In this document: positions 46,926 through 59,908 of the stretch, in pieces
How the letters are laid out: each line of letters starts with the position of its first letter
How positions within the stretch are numbered: position 1 is the first letter of the stretch
NCBI RefSeq assembly: GCF_030272615.1
Contig: NC_081408.1
Span: forward strand, 402,285,889 to 402,349,888
Length of the DNA stretch: 64,000 bases
Direction of reading: 5' to 3'
Source of the DNA: Cryptomeria japonica
Taxonomy: Eukaryota > Streptophyta > Pinopsida > Cupressales > Cupressaceae
Translations under genes and position numbers: made by a program
Notes under the pieces: generated by a model
Databases searched by the model: none
The model's input: only the letters and a program-made list of their open reading frames with translations
Told to the model about the DNA's origin: nothing

Positions 46926-49049
46926 TTTTATGGATTAGTGCGACCTAAAGCTGTTTGTGATGCAGAGGTCAAGATCAATTTCAGAGCTAGTTGTTCAGTT
47001 AATGTATTGTTTGGGAGAAACAATTGAGATTTAGTCTAGTTTCAGGAATGATCTATCCTGTATAAGATGTTTATCTAAGTTGATTCTAAGCGTAGTTTAA
47101 GATTCAGTCTAGTTTTAGGAATGATCTATCCTATATAAGATGTTATCTAAGTGACTAAAAGATAGGTAGTTGATTGAACTAGCTGAAAGATAATCGACCA
47201 AATCGTGCAATGCAAATGGTAGAGGTACATTGTCTTGATCTATTTATGCTCAAGAAAATTGATAACCAGTATTATGTTCGCTGTAAGCTATATTTAGGCA
47301 AATTTGACTATTCTGTTCTGACAAAACCAGAGACTCATATGACAGGATTTTCTGAACCGGACTATAATTTAGTAGTTATAGGACGACAAAAGTTTTGTTT
47401 CGTACAATTTGTTGTCTCATACCGTACGACATATGGGTATGTGTAGGACGACAAAATTCTTAGAGCAGTTCTATTTTGTATGACACATGATACAGAAGCA
47501 GACGATAGATTAAAATGACTCGTACGACATAGGATCAGATCTAGGATGACAAATCAGAAGACTCGTACGAGACAGGATTAGGTGTAGCATGATAAATTAT
47601 CAGAATCATACGACAATTCACAGGACAAAGCCTAGAAATTCTGAGTTTTTTTGATTGCTGAGTATGATAACTGAGTATAACCAATTCTGAGATGGACTGA
47701 TTTTTGACTAGGATAAACTAGTTTCTAACACGGACATAGTTTCGACTTAGGATGGACTAGTTTCTAACAGGGACAAAGTTTCGACTTAAGATGGACTAGT
47801 TTCTGACATGGACAGAGTTTCAAATCATTGAGTTGTTTCTTGTCTTCTCCAATTTTTGGTATTTCAGTTTTTTTGTTTCAGGGATGAAAACACAGAAAAC
47901 ACGTAGTATAAATAGTGACTCCAATCACAACATACAAACCCTAAGGAATTTGGTGAGGAAAGAAAACCTTTGCTTGTAGACTCAGGTACACACCCAATAG
48001 CTAATCAGAATATGGCCGTTGAGTCTCACGCAATGGATTCTCAATGCTATATTATCCGACTCCAAATGCTAATGGGGGCATGAAATGACAAGTATCTTGG
48101 GAGAGTTACCATCTCTCTTGCACAAAGATTATCTCCCTTTCAGAGGTGAACCAGGTAGCTTCTAATTTTGAATTGGATTTAGTTAGGGATCCGTTCAGTG
48201 TGTCGAGGTATAAACTCAATTAAGAGGTCTCCCAGCCTTGAAAACCAAGGTTTAATATACCCGAAGGTACGGAGGAGAGCTATTCCCTAGCACTGTTGTT
48301 GACTTGATTTTCATCAAATCACATTTATTTTATAGTGGGTTGGAGTACTTGGCGTTTAGCTGTTCCCACTTAGGTCATTCCCCTCACACCGACCATAATG
48401 ACTTTAAGAGTTTTTCAACCCCTCGGGAGGGCAGGCCTGCTAAAGATGTACAAATCTCAAACAAAGAAAAAGCCTCAAGGGTCTGGATTTCTGATTGTCT
48501 AGAAAAAGACGAGCATACTCTCCTACCTCTCAGAATCTTCTAAAAACACAAAAGATAGATTTGTTCTTTAACCAGATAGCAAGTTAGGTTCCTAAAAAAT
48601 GAATTTAAAGAATACACAATGTTTAGTCGATTCTCCTTAGGCAACCTGCAAAGACAACGAATCAGTAGTCATATTGTCTTTGTGCGACAAGCATATTCTT
48701 TGACAAGCGTTCTGCAAAAATTGATTAGGCTGTGAAAAATTCTGAGATAGACTAATAAATAGTCAGGGTCAATCATCAGAATAATAAAAAAATCATGAAA
48801 ATTTGCCTCTTTTTAAAAAAAAATTCACCAAAAAATACAGAGTCGTACGACAGTATAAAAACTCGTACGATAGAGTATCCTAGCTCGTACGAGACATGAT
48901 TCCAGTTTGTACAACACCTACAGTTTGTCGTTTCAGCCTGTGGGAATTGTCGTACGAGATGTACAGACGAAAAATTGAAAAATCTAAAATCTGGAAAATA
49001 ACAAAAAAAACAAGCAGTCAGTCTTGGAGGCCGAAAAATGTAGTCTTTG
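46926..49049 (-). other. 5' leader of element E with two repeat families
   Basis: No gene. About 47690-47825: a unit of roughly 50 bases (GGATGGACTAGTTTCT, ACA, GGACA, AGTTTC) repeated three to four times. About 47385-47620 and 48840-48965: degenerate repeats around the palindrome TCGTACGA, related to the predicted PMD intron at 28720-28960 in reverse orientation. 48000-48560 has non-repetitive text resembling other Tat leaders. Confidence 0.65.
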
Positions 49050-49067
49050 GCTCCACAGTGGGCGCCA
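49050..49067 (-). other. Primer binding site of element E
   Basis: On the minus strand TGGCGCCCACTGTGGAGC, four bases after the end of the 5' LTR. It is close to the complement of the plant tRNA-Lys 3' end (TGGCGCCCACCGTGGGGC type). Confidence 0.82.
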
Positions 49068-49071
49068 AAGA

Positions 49072-50159
49072 TGTGTGTGTGAAAAAGTGGTCCGTAAGCT
49101 GCAAGCACAACACTTCAATTAAGTCATTATATGCATGGCCAGTAATCAATAATCAATAAGTAAAAAACCATAACAAAGCGACTAATTGCCTTCTAAAAGA
49201 TGTGAGTATAAGATTGCTCTCAGATTGTTATAAGCAATACCAGTGACTAGACTACACCAAGATGAAGGATTTAATCTATATGATATTAACTATATGGATG
49301 CAAAATGGATGAATAATTCAAGCAATAATGGATGAAAAATGGATGCAAATAATCTAAAAGGCACAATAATCTTCAATGACTCCAGAGCGAAATTAGCGTG
49401 ATAATAATCTCCAAGAACGTTCTCAAAAATCTCTGGGGTGAATTGGAATGAGAGCTGAAGAATGAATTTATAGAGAATTACCAAGAGAAAAGCTCAATTT
49501 AGGATTAATTGAAAATAATTGAGAAATCATGGTCAGTTAACCTTGAGATAGATTCCAATTATAGCTCAATTGAAATGCATTCAAATTAGAAGTCCAAGTT
49601 GCATTGGAAATAATAATAAATCAATTCCATGCATTTGTGATAAAAATAGATAATTCTTTTATTTATTCAAGAAAAGAGTCTTTTCAATGCAACTGAGCTT
49701 CTTTTTCTGAAAAGCTTTGAGTTCCAATTTTAGAGAATAATTCAATAATTCAATTTAATTGCTTTTCTGATTTCAAGTTCTAAATTTAGAAAAAGAAATA
49801 ATATCTCAAGTTTGATTTCTCTCTCAATTCAATTCTTTTATTTACATTTTAATTCAGCTCTTTGTTTGTGATTAATTCCTTTTGCATGATTAAATGGCAA
49901 ATTTATTAATTAATTAAATATGGAAGGATATTTAATAAATTAAAATAGGATAATTGATCAACATGATATTCTTGGAAATGATTCGATTAATTAAATAAAT
50001 ATATAATTAATATTGAGTAATTGATTTGCCATGTGATATTTGATGATTAAAGACTTAATAATATGCTCAAGTTTGATTTAATTGCCTTTGGTTAGGACCT
50101 TGGTGATGTTGTCGAGATTAGGGGCCCATGGTTTAGATGACCATTTTTAGGGTATTACA
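49072..50159 (-). mobile_element. 5' LTR of element E (1088 bp)
   Basis: Same ends as 26248-27373, with the primer site directly adjacent at its left, which fixes it as the 5' LTR of a minus-strand element. Followed by CTATT. Confidence 0.93.
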
Positions 50160-50164
50160 CTATT
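50160..50164. repeat. Target site duplication of element E, right copy
   Basis: CTATT, matching 26243-26247. Confidence 0.9.
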
Positions 50165-51563
50165 ACATAGAGAAAACCCATTGTTCCTTAGAGAAAACCT
50201 GCCACTTTACTGATAAATGAAAATTTAACTAAAAATTAAAAGGAGGAAAACATAGACAAACAAGCAATCCCGTGACTTTTATATGCAAACCCACTATTTA
50301 TACCCTCAAACTCACCATTTCTATTGTCAATTCCATTGTTTCATTGTTAAAACCGATAGAAAAAAAACTGAGAGTAAAAACTAGTGATTATACAGTCCAT
50401 ACAATGACGGGAACGTGTTCTTATTGTTTCAAGTTTCAATCTCGTCGTTTCACAGAGAAAACCCATTGTTTCTCCAAATTGATGTGGGGCTAAAATAACC
50501 TTTCAGGGAAGCAAAAATCAACCTGCATTCCCATGTTTTTGCCTGCAAGTGTCCAAAATATGTGAAATAACACACTAAAACAACAAAAAACGTGAGAAAT
50601 GACCCATGAAGTGGGTCCCATTGGGCATGCCAAAAACATATGCAGAACATTGTGTGCTAAATAAAATGATTGAAATGACAATAAACAACCTAAGCAAGCA
50701 TAAAATTCGACCTTAAGATTAGGACGCTAAAATGAAAAACTAGATGAAAGCAATGATAAACAATTAAGATGCAAACTCTAGATTATTCCTTTTCTTTGAT
50801 TGTCCTTTGATTTGATGTGTGCTAGATCTACACTTCCAAGGGTTCTTGAAGAGGCTCCATGATTATGCAAAAATGCAAGATGCTAAGCTAATGGTGGATG
50901 CAAATGAATGTGGTATGAGTAATCAAAATGGCATTACGATGAAACAATTGCGAAGAAGTGGATGATTTGCAAAGAAAAATGAGGGAGTTAAATAAGATTT
51001 GATGGAGATAAGAGGAGGTTTGAGGATGTGCCACTTGTCTCACCCAAGGACAAGTGGAAATGCAAGGAATGACAAGTGTCCTTGAGAAGGGAAAGTGTGA
51101 TGAGAGAAAAGGACAAATGTCACCAAGGACACATGTCTATTTTGGGAGGTAGCCACTCAAAATTTGTTTATTTTCCTAATTTCACAAAATAAAGAATATG
51201 CACATGATTTGGATAGGGTTGGTTGGGAGGATAAGGTTGGTTAAGAACCTAGGTTAGTTAGTGGGTTAGGCTAGAGGAAGGGTTAGATAGGGGGTTAAGG
51301 TTGGGAGACATGTGACCAAATTAGATTATTTGAATTATTTAATTCAAATAAAGGGAGGAAAAAGATGACATGAACTAAATAGAATAATTAAATTATTTTA
51401 TTTAGTAGAAGAAGGACAAAGGGGGATTAATTAATTAAAACAATAATTAATTAATTGGAAAGGGATACAACATTTAATTAAATAATATTGATTATTTAAT
51501 TAATACATGCAGATAAAGGAATTAGATTTTATTAAATTAATTAACCAAATTTAAGTGTCTACA
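50165..51563 (-). mobile_element. Right remainder of element D: leader and probable LTR end
   Basis: Once E is removed this joins the D leader at 26247. No gene. GAGAAAACCCATTGTT occurs twice (50170 and 50457). 51040-51160 has repeated GACAAGTG/AAGGACA words, and 51220-51310 GGTTAGG-like words. It ends at 51563 with GTGTCTACA, the reverse complement of the LTR start TGTAGACAC seen in A and I, exactly where a microsatellite begins. I infer a minus-strand 5' LTR ending here; its inner boundary is not found. Confidence 0.42.
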
Positions 51564-51791
51564 ATATACATACATACATATGTGTGTGTGTATACATATA
51601 CATATATGTATATGTGTGTATACATATACATATATGTATATGTGTGTATACATATATGCATATATACATACACTACATATATGTATATATACATAGATAC
51701 ATATGTGTACATATATGTATATATATATATACATATGTACATATATACATTTATGTATATATGTATATATGTATACATGCATATATATATG
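51564..51791. repeat. TA/CA-rich microsatellite
   Basis: Imperfect ATACAT, ATATGTGTGT and ATATGTAT units over about 230 bases between the D LTR end and the LTR of H. Open frames here are artefacts of periodicity. Confidence 0.9.
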
Positions 51792-53481
51792 TGATGATAT
51801 GATGAATCAATAAGGATCTAGACAACTACTGAGAGTGGGGGGGGGGGGGGTGAATCAGTAGATAGAAAAATGACTTAACTTTCACCAAACTCGAATACAA
51901 TCTCTCAAGTCAATCACTGAACTAACTAGTTCAAACACTGAACTACAAACTACAATAGCACTGACAATTTACTGATTTGACTAGCATATCAAAATAACAG
52001 TATAACAACTCTGAAACTCCCAAACCATTTAACCAAAACATCAAAATACTTTACTGAAAATAGTAAAAGAACATTTCAGATAACTGTCGGTCATCTTATC
52101 ATAACTAAATGGATTTAACAGTTAAGCAAATTAACCATAGCAAACATAACCACAAAAACCATTCATCACTTGACAAAATGATTTTGATGTGGCAACCAAA
52201 ATCGGAAAAACCATGGTGGGGATGAATACCCACAAGTATTCTAAACTCTTCTCAAGTTTGCCCTGTTAGGAGCCAAGCCTGTTAAAGCTTTACAAAATGT
52301 CATGTTAGGAACAAATCCTATTAGGGACCACCCAGTTAAGGGATTGACTATAATGCCTTGTTAGAAGCAATACCCTGTTAGGAGTAACCTCGATAGAGGA
52401 TTTGAAATACAAGCTAATGGATCACCTCGTTAGAGGATTTAGATAGTACTAAGCCTGTTAAAGCTTACACAGTTTATGGATTTAACTGTTATAATTGTTA
52501 GAGAACAATAGGGGTTTGCTGATCTAGTAAATAGCACTACTCTGCTTGATCAGATCCTTTTCATGCTCTTATCTGCCTTTACACATACTGCAGATACTCC
52601 TTCTGGGTCGGCAATCAATCTCACTAACACTTAACCAAAATTGCCAACACTACAACAAAACAACTCATCGAACTTATAAGCAAAACAATAGGTCGATAAC
52701 ACATCACAAACCTAAGATCTCATAGAGATTACAAACAAATCGGTTCAAGTATGACCGTTAGATTACATAGAAATCATCAACACATTGTTCAAGACAACCT
52801 CGACCGCTCCTTGATCACCACTCATCGATTCCTATAACTCATCATGCGATTTCCTCTTCATGCAATGTACTTTTCTCATTCCCAAGATAAAATCATTATC
52901 TCCATGTGCCAAAAACCACTTGAAACTCATCACATACAACATGCATACGTGGCATAATCATTACCGATCACCATTTGATCATAAATCAATATAACCGATT
53001 CACCAAGCTCCATCGGTTAGGGTTTGACACATCAATAGGTAGGGTTAGTGGTTGATCTCACTCCTTCTTAAGTAATGCTGATTTCCTTCACTTGCTCAAC
53101 TACTGGTTGCAAAACAACATCATTACCAGTTAAAATTGACATGAATGACAACACAATAGTTCATCAATGCAATCTTCAATCAAATACCAACAATATGTAT
53201 ATACACATACACATGTATGTAGATATGCATATGTGTGTGTATACGTTATACACACACATATATATATGTATGTATACATGCATATATATATGTATGTGTG
53301 TGTGTATATATATATGCATATGTATATATACATATATATGTATATATGAATATGTGTGTGTAGTATATATATACATATATGCAATATATGTATACATATA
53401 TGTATGTATACACACATATACAAAGGCATATACATATACATATACATATATATACATATGTATATATATGTATAATATATT

Positions 53482-53543
<62 letters not shown>
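51792..53543 (-). mobile_element. 3' LTR of element H (about 1752 bp)
   Basis: Starts TGATGATATGATGAATC and ends TATACA next to the PPT. Bases 51836-51850 are a long G run in the motif GGGGGTGAATCAGTA. 52250-52600 has repeated words TGTTAGGAGC/CCTGTTA. The last 350 bases (about 53195-53543), the start of the LTR on its own strand, are TA/CA microsatellite. Confidence 0.85.
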
Positions 53544-53544
53544 G

Positions 53545-53560
53545 TTCTTCTCCCCATTTG
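53545..53560 (-). other. PPT of element H
   Basis: On the minus strand CAAATGGGGAGAAGAA, next to the LTR start TGTATATG. Confidence 0.75.
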
Positions 53561-53721
53561 ACAATAATGCCAAAGTGAAAGTAAAACATATAGTGTCATA
53601 CTTCATTGTTCCACATCAACAATCTACAACTTGATGCTCCCCCTATGGAGTAGCTCCACTCTACATCAATCTGTTTCAAGATTCTTCAATTAGCTCCAAG
53701 ACTGATGTCTTCCACATCTTC

Positions 53722-56700
53722 TCAATTGACCTCATGTAGGGGCACAACCCCTAGCTGACCTCTATGATACTCAAAAGTAGTCTTAGGCAGAGGTTTAGTA
53801 AAGATATCTACTAGCTGCTCCTTAGTAGATACATGCTCCAATAATACATCTTTACTCTGCACTTTCTCCCTTAAGAAATTATATTTCAGCTCCATATTCT
53901 TGGTTCTAGCATGCAACACTAGGTTCTTTGAGATATTTATTGCACTGGTGTTATCACATAAAATCTTTACTGGTTCTGTGATCTTCAACTTGAATCCTTC
54001 CAGAATGTGTTTCATCCAAATTTCCTAGGTACGTTTCATATACGCTGCAACATATTTAGCTTCAGCAGTGAACTGTGATATACAACTCTGCTTCTTGCTG
54101 CTCCTAGATACAAGTCTTCCTCCAAGAAAGAATGCACCACTAATTGTGCTCTTCCTGTCATCAAAATTTACTGTCCAGTCTACATTTGTATAAACTTTCA
54201 AATCAAACTTACCTACATATGGATACCATAATCCATAATCAATAGTACCTTTCAAATATCTGAATATCCTTTTAGTTGCAATCATGCGTGTCTCCTTAGG
54301 GTTTTTCTAAAATCTAGCAACTAATCCAACTGTATGAGCAATATTCAGTCTATTGTGAACAACATAATACAGTTTCCCTATCATTGATATGTACTCCTTT
54401 TCATCAACGGATGCAGAATCATCCTCCTTAGACAATTTACAACCTATAACCATTGGTGTCCCAATTGGTTTACAGTCACTCATTCCAAATATCTTCAATA
54501 CCTCTTTCACATATTTTGACTATGTGATAAAAATACCACTCTTCATCTGCTCAATTTGCTAACCTATGAAGAATTTTATCTCTCCCACCAGAGACATTTT
54601 AAATTCACTTTTCATTTCATTTGCAAAGTCATCACTCATGCCATCATTGCCTCCAAAATTGATATCATCCACAAACACTTCACTAACCAGTATCTTATCT
54701 CCTTCAGTCTTGAGATATATATTGTTATCTTCAATGGTTCTCTAGAAACCTATCTTCATCAAGTGTGGATGTAGTCTTCATACCATGCTCTTGGTGCTTG
54801 CTTCAAACCATATAGAGCCTTGTGTAGTTTACACACCATATCCTTTGCATCAGTTAAAGCATAACCATCTGGTTGTTCAATATATACTTCATCTTCTAGT
54901 ATTCCATTTAGAAATGCTAACTTCAAATCCATCTGATATACTTCGAATCCCCTATATGTTGCAAATGCAAGTAGATTCCTAACATCTTCCAATCTAGCAA
55001 CTGGTGCAAATGACTTGCCATAGTCTTCTCCTTCTTCCTGTGCATAACCTTTACATACCAATCTTGCTTTATTTCTGACTACTACTCCATCTTCATTTAG
55101 TTTATTCTTGAATAACCATTTAGTACCTATCACATTTTTGTTCACCATTCTGGGTACTAGGGTCCATGTATTGTTCTTCTCAATCTGGTCAAGCTCCTCT
55201 TCCATAGTTTTGATCCATTGATCATCTCCAAAGGCTTCCTTAGCAGTTCTAGGCTCAATAGTGGAGATCATGCAAGAATTCTGACCAATTCTTCTTCTGG
55301 TCAACACTCCAGCATCTTTATCTCCAATAATCTGGTCAGGATTATGATTGAGTCTCACATACCTTGGAATGCCATGATCATTATCTTCAGGTTCTTCTTC
55401 CTCACTATCATTATCATCCTGTTCTGTTTGAACTAGTACTACAACATTCACTTCACCAACTTCTAGCTTCATCGGTTCTGGTTCCAAAATCATAATGTAA
55501 GGTTCATCTTCCTTCTTCTCCTCACTGGTTTCTCTTGAAACTTCAGGACACTCATCCACTCAGACATCAACACTTTCAATGATTCTCTTTGTCTGGCTGT
55601 TGTAACATTTGTAGGCTTTACTCTTGGTGGAGTAACCAAGATAAAATGCCTCCATCACTCTTAGCATCAAACTTACCAACATAGTCACCTCTCTTGATAA
55701 AACATTTATTGCCAAAAATCTTAAAATAACTGATATTAGGTGATCTACCATACTAGTATTCATAAGGAGTTTTATCCTTACCTCTTTACCAATATCCAGT
55801 TCATAGTGTATATAGCTGTGCTGACAGCTTCTCTCTAGAAATTTTTTGCTACACCTCCTTGTATTAGCATCATTCTAGCAGCTTCAACAACTAACCAATT
55901 GTTCCTCTCTGCAATACCATTCTGCAGTGGTGTCCTAGGTACAGAAAGCTGCCTCTTAATTCCATTGTCTTCAGAATATCTAGTGAATTCCTTAGAAGTA
56001 AATTCACCTCCTTGATCAGTTCTCAGACACTTTATCTTCTTACCACTTTCCTTTTCAGCTAAGGCCCTGAATGCCTTAAACTTAGTAAAGGATTTTGTTT
56101 TGTCTTTCAAGAATGTGACCCACATCATTCTTGAACAATCATTAGTGAAGATCATAAAATATCTATCACCTTGAATACTTTTAGTCCTTATTGGTCCACA
56201 TAGGTCTGTATGAACCAAATCTAATAAATATTTTGCTGAGAAAGATTTGCTCTTAAAAGTTGAGGATGTCATCTTCCCTAACTGACCTTCCTTACACAAA
56301 GCATTCACCAATTTGTCGAACTAAGACAAACCTCTTACTGACTTGGACTTACTGACTTTGACAATGTTATCAAAATTTATATGATAAAATCTCTGATGCC
56401 AAAGCCAACTATCATCTACTTTAGCAATTAAACAATTGTTGACTTTAGGATTTAGGTGAAAAAGGTTACCTTTTGTCTCCTTGCCAGTTGCAATCAGTTC
56501 ACCTTTGCTCCCATAGATTTTGCACATTCCATTCTTAAATTTCAATGGATAACCTCTATCATTTAGATGAGCTACACTCAATAGATTGTTCTTTAATCCT
56601 TCAACCCAATAGACATCATTTGCATTGCTCTTTCTATTAAGACAAATGGTTCCCTTTCCTTTTACCATGCAGGATGAGTCATTTCTAAATCTCAAAACTC

Positions 56701-57820
56701 CTCCATCAAATTCCTTCAAAGTAAGAAATTTACTCTGGTCATCGGTCATGTGGTGTGAACAACCACTATCTATGATCCAATCATCAGAACTATCCATGCG
56801 AGAAAGTAATGCTTTCTGATCAGATGTCTCCTCTTTAATGGCAACAAAGACAATGTCTTGATTAGCATCTCCCTCGGATTCCTCATTAGTGATACCACCA
56901 TCAACTGCAATGAGGCAATCTCTTTTGCCTTTTCCTTTGTACTTCTTGTACTTCTCACGTTTATACTCATTGTCACCATTAGGACAATTAGCTGCAATAT
57001 GTCCAATCTTGTTACAAGCAAAACACTTCAAAGGTAATTTACCTCTATACTTACCGGTACCTCTGGGTAACCACTTGGCCAACAATGCTTCAAGTTTGAT
57101 CAGACTGTCTTCATCATCAACTTCTCTACTGGATCTAGACTCATAACTATGACTAACACCTCTACTTTTCCTCACAGGTGGGTTAGAAATTGAAGCTCTA
57201 AATACAGATTCGTATTTCTGAGCACTACCATCATAACCATATAACTCAAATGCAGTAAGTTTACCAATGATGGAGTCAAGAGTTATCTTTGTTTTATCAA
57301 TATACTTTAGCTCCTGAATGGCTGCAACTCGGATACCGTAGACCGATAGAAGGGTTCTCAATACCTTACTAACCACTATGGCATCCTTCACTTTACCACC
57401 AACACTCTTGATCTCACCAACTATCTCCTTGATCCTCTGACCATATTATTGAATATTCTCACCTTCAGCCATCCACATGTCATCAAATTTACCTCTAAGA
57501 CTCTCTTCTTTGGCAATCTTCACATACTCATCACCGCTATAGATCTCCTCAAGTTTCTTCCACACATCATAAGCAGTGTCTAGACCATGGAAATCAACAT
57601 ACTTTGAATCAGACAAAGAACTAATAATGACCTCCAATGCTTGATTACTCTCTTGTTGCTCTTTCTTTTAATCATCAGATAGAATCCCACTAGGTGCAGT
57701 ATATTGTGTAACAACATGTTCCCAGTATTGACTTCCTACTCTCTTGATATATATTTTCATCCTCTCACTCCATATTCTATAGTTTTCCCTATTAAACTTC
57801 AGACCTTGTTTCTTCATCAT
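53722..57820 (-). pseudogene. gag-pol: Element H gag-pol polyprotein (Ty1/copia)
   Basis: Starts ATG 57820 (MMKKQGLKF, NYRIWSERM). A UBN2-type gag is followed by knuckle CFACNKIGHIAANC (near 57000), protease DWIIDSGCSHH, the pre-integrase region (LWHQRFYHI), integrase with D of HTDLCGP, D of RTDQGGEF and E of IAERNN at D-35-E spacing, RT with KNKARLVCKGYAQ, YQMDLKLAFLNG and FVDDINFGGND, and RNase H from about 54285 to 53722 (ISQFTAEAKY, CDNTSAINISKN). Stops at about 57667 and 57446 (TAA) and 56321 (TAG). Frame changes lie between 55835 and 55763 and near 54770. RT has FVDD where YVDD is usual. Dead copy, but all domains are recognisable. Confidence 0.93.
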
Positions 57821-57876
57821 GTTCTTCTAGATCTTCACCTCAAGCTATTAGGATTAGACACTAGAGGACCTGAAAA

Positions 57877-57888
57877 GATTTGATACCA
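57877..57888 (-). other. Primer binding site of element H
   Basis: On the minus strand TGGTATCAAATC two bases from the LTR. The first eight bases match the initiator tRNA-Met site. Confidence 0.75.
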
Positions 57889-57890
57889 AT

Positions 57891-59403
57891 TGATGATATG
57901 ATGAGTCAATAAGGATCCAGACAACTACTAAGAGGGGGGGTGAATCAGTAGATAGAAAATTGACTTAAATTTCACCAAAATCAAAAACAATATCTCAAGT
58001 CAATCACTGAACTAACTGGTTCAAACACTGAACTACAAACTACAATAGCACTGACAGTTTACCGGTTTGACTGACATATCAAAATAACAATATAACAAAT
58101 CTGAAAATCCCAAACCATTTAACCAAAACATCAAAATACTTTACTGGCAATAGTAAAGCACATTTTAGATAACTGTTAGTCATCTTATCATAACTAAGTG
58201 GATTTAACAGTTAAACAAATTAACCATAGCAAACATAACAACAAAAACCATTCACCACTTGACACAATGATTTTGATGTGGAAACCCAAATGGGAAAAAC
58301 CATGGTGGGGATGAATACCCATAAGTATTCTGAACTCTTCTGATGTTTGCCCTGTTAGGAGCCAAGCCTGTTAAAGCTTTACAAAATGTCCTGTTAGGAA
58401 CATATCATGTTAGGGACCAACCGGTTAAGTGATTGACTATAATTCCCTGTTAGAAGCAATACTCTGTTAGGAGTAACCTCGATAGAGGATTTGAAATCCA
58501 AGCTAATGGATCACCTCGTTAGAGGATTTAGATAGCACTAAACCTGTTAAAGCTTACCCAGTTAAGGGATTTAATTGTTGTAATTGTTAGAGAACAACAG
58601 GGGTTTGTTGATCTAGTAAATAGCACTACTCTGCTTGATCAGATCCTTTTCATGCTCCTATTTGTCTTCACACATACTGCAAATACTTCTTCTAGTTCGC
58701 CAATCAATCTCACTGACACTTAACCAAAATTGCCAACACTACAACAAAACAACTCATCGACCTTATAAGAAAAACAATAGGTTGGTAACACATCACAAAC
58801 CTAAGATCTCCTAGAGATTACAAACAAATCGGTCAAGTATGACCATTAGATTACATAGCAATCATCAGCACATTATTAAAGACAACCTTGACCGCTCCTT
58901 GATCATCGCTCATCGATTCATGTAACTCCTCATCATGCAGTTTCCTCTTCATGCAATGTACTTTGCTCATTCCCAAGATAAAACCGTTATCTCTACATGC
59001 CAAAAACCACTTGAAACTCATCACATACAACATGCATACGTGGCATAATCATTACTGATCACCATTTGATCATAAATCAATATAACTGATTCACCAAGCT
59101 CCATCGGTTAGGGTTTGGCACATCAATAGGTAGGGTTGCTGGTTGATCTCACTGCTTCTTAATTAATACCGATTTCCTTCACTTGCTCAACTACCGATTG
59201 CGAAACAACATCATTACCGGTTAAATTTGACATGAATGACAACGCAATAGTTCATCAATGTAATCTTCAATCAAATACCAACAATATGTATACACACACA
59301 CACATGTATGTAGATATGCATATGTGTGTCCATATATGTATATATACATATATATGTATGTATACATGCATATATATATATATATGTATATGTATATGCG
59401 TGT

Positions 59404-59469
<66 letters not shown>

Positions 59470-59564
59470 GTGTGTGTACACGCATATACATATACATATA
59501 TATATATATGCATGTATACATACATATATATGTATATATACATATATGAATGTGTGTGTGTGTA

Positions 59565-59605
<41 letters not shown>

Positions 59606-59908
59606 TATATGTATATGTATGTATATATATATGCATATATGTATATATATATATATATATATAAATACATATATGTATGTATACACACATATACAAATTC
59701 ATATACATATACATATACATATACATGTATATACATGTATATGTATATGTATATATGTATATATGTACATGTAGATATACATGTACATATATACATATAC
59801 ATCTACATGTATATACATGTATATGTATATATGTACATGTATATATACATGTACATATATACATATACATGTACATATACATATACATGTACATATACAT
59901 ATACATAT
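57891..59908 (-). mobile_element. 5' LTR of element H, outer end in microsatellite
   Basis: Starts TGATGATATGATGAGTC and aligns with 51792-53543 through ACAATATGTAT at 59282. The microsatellite (59287-59908) is longer than in the left LTR but shares landmarks GTATGTAGATATGCATATG, GAATGTGTGTGTGTAG and ACACACATATACAAA. The LTR may continue after solo LTR I at 61111. Confidence 0.78.
59904..59908. repeat. Target site duplication of solo LTR I, left copy
   Basis: CATAT, identical to 61111-61115. It lies in a CATATA-rich microsatellite, so chance identity is possible. Confidence 0.65.

Larger units (their letters stand above)
26248..50159 (-). mobile_element. Element E: near-complete giant Tat-type Ty3/gypsy LTR retrotransposon
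   Basis: Bounded by LTRs at 26248-27373 and 49072-50159 with perfect target duplication CTATT. Minus-strand order: 5' LTR, tRNA-Lys primer site, a 2.1-kb repeat-rich leader, gag, protease with zinc knuckle, G-patch, long linker, RT, RNase H, second RNase H (split by insertion F), integrase, homopurine tract and hairpins, an opposite-strand PMD gene, PPT, 3' LTR. Removing F and its duplication leaves about 17.3 kb, in the range of Ogre-like Tat elements. gag-pol is broken mainly by stops and few frameshifts. Confidence 0.93.
51792..59908 (-). mobile_element. Element H: Ty1/copia LTR retrotransposon, right end uncertain
   Basis: 3' LTR 51792-53543, PPT, gag-pol on the minus strand, primer site (57877-57888), 5' LTR from 57891. 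Integrase before RT places it in Ty1/copia. The right LTR runs into microsatellite that is split by solo LTR I, so its end lies at or beyond 59908. The candidate duplication ATATG at 51787-51791 cannot be tested in such repeats. Confidence 0.85.

Noticed and set aside
47385-47620. CRISPR-like array
   Set aside because: The repeats are degenerate, of variable spacing, without unique spacers or cas genes, in plant retroelement DNA.
51220-51310. Interstitial telomere-like GGTTAG words
   Set aside because: The units are irregular and not the plant TTTAGGG repeat.
53130-53599. Tyr/Ile/His-rich ORFs in TA/CA repeats (also at 51537-51802, 59221-59953, 60968-61962 and 63297-63971)
   Set aside because: Periodic microsatellite DNA has few stops in several frames at once; these are artefacts.
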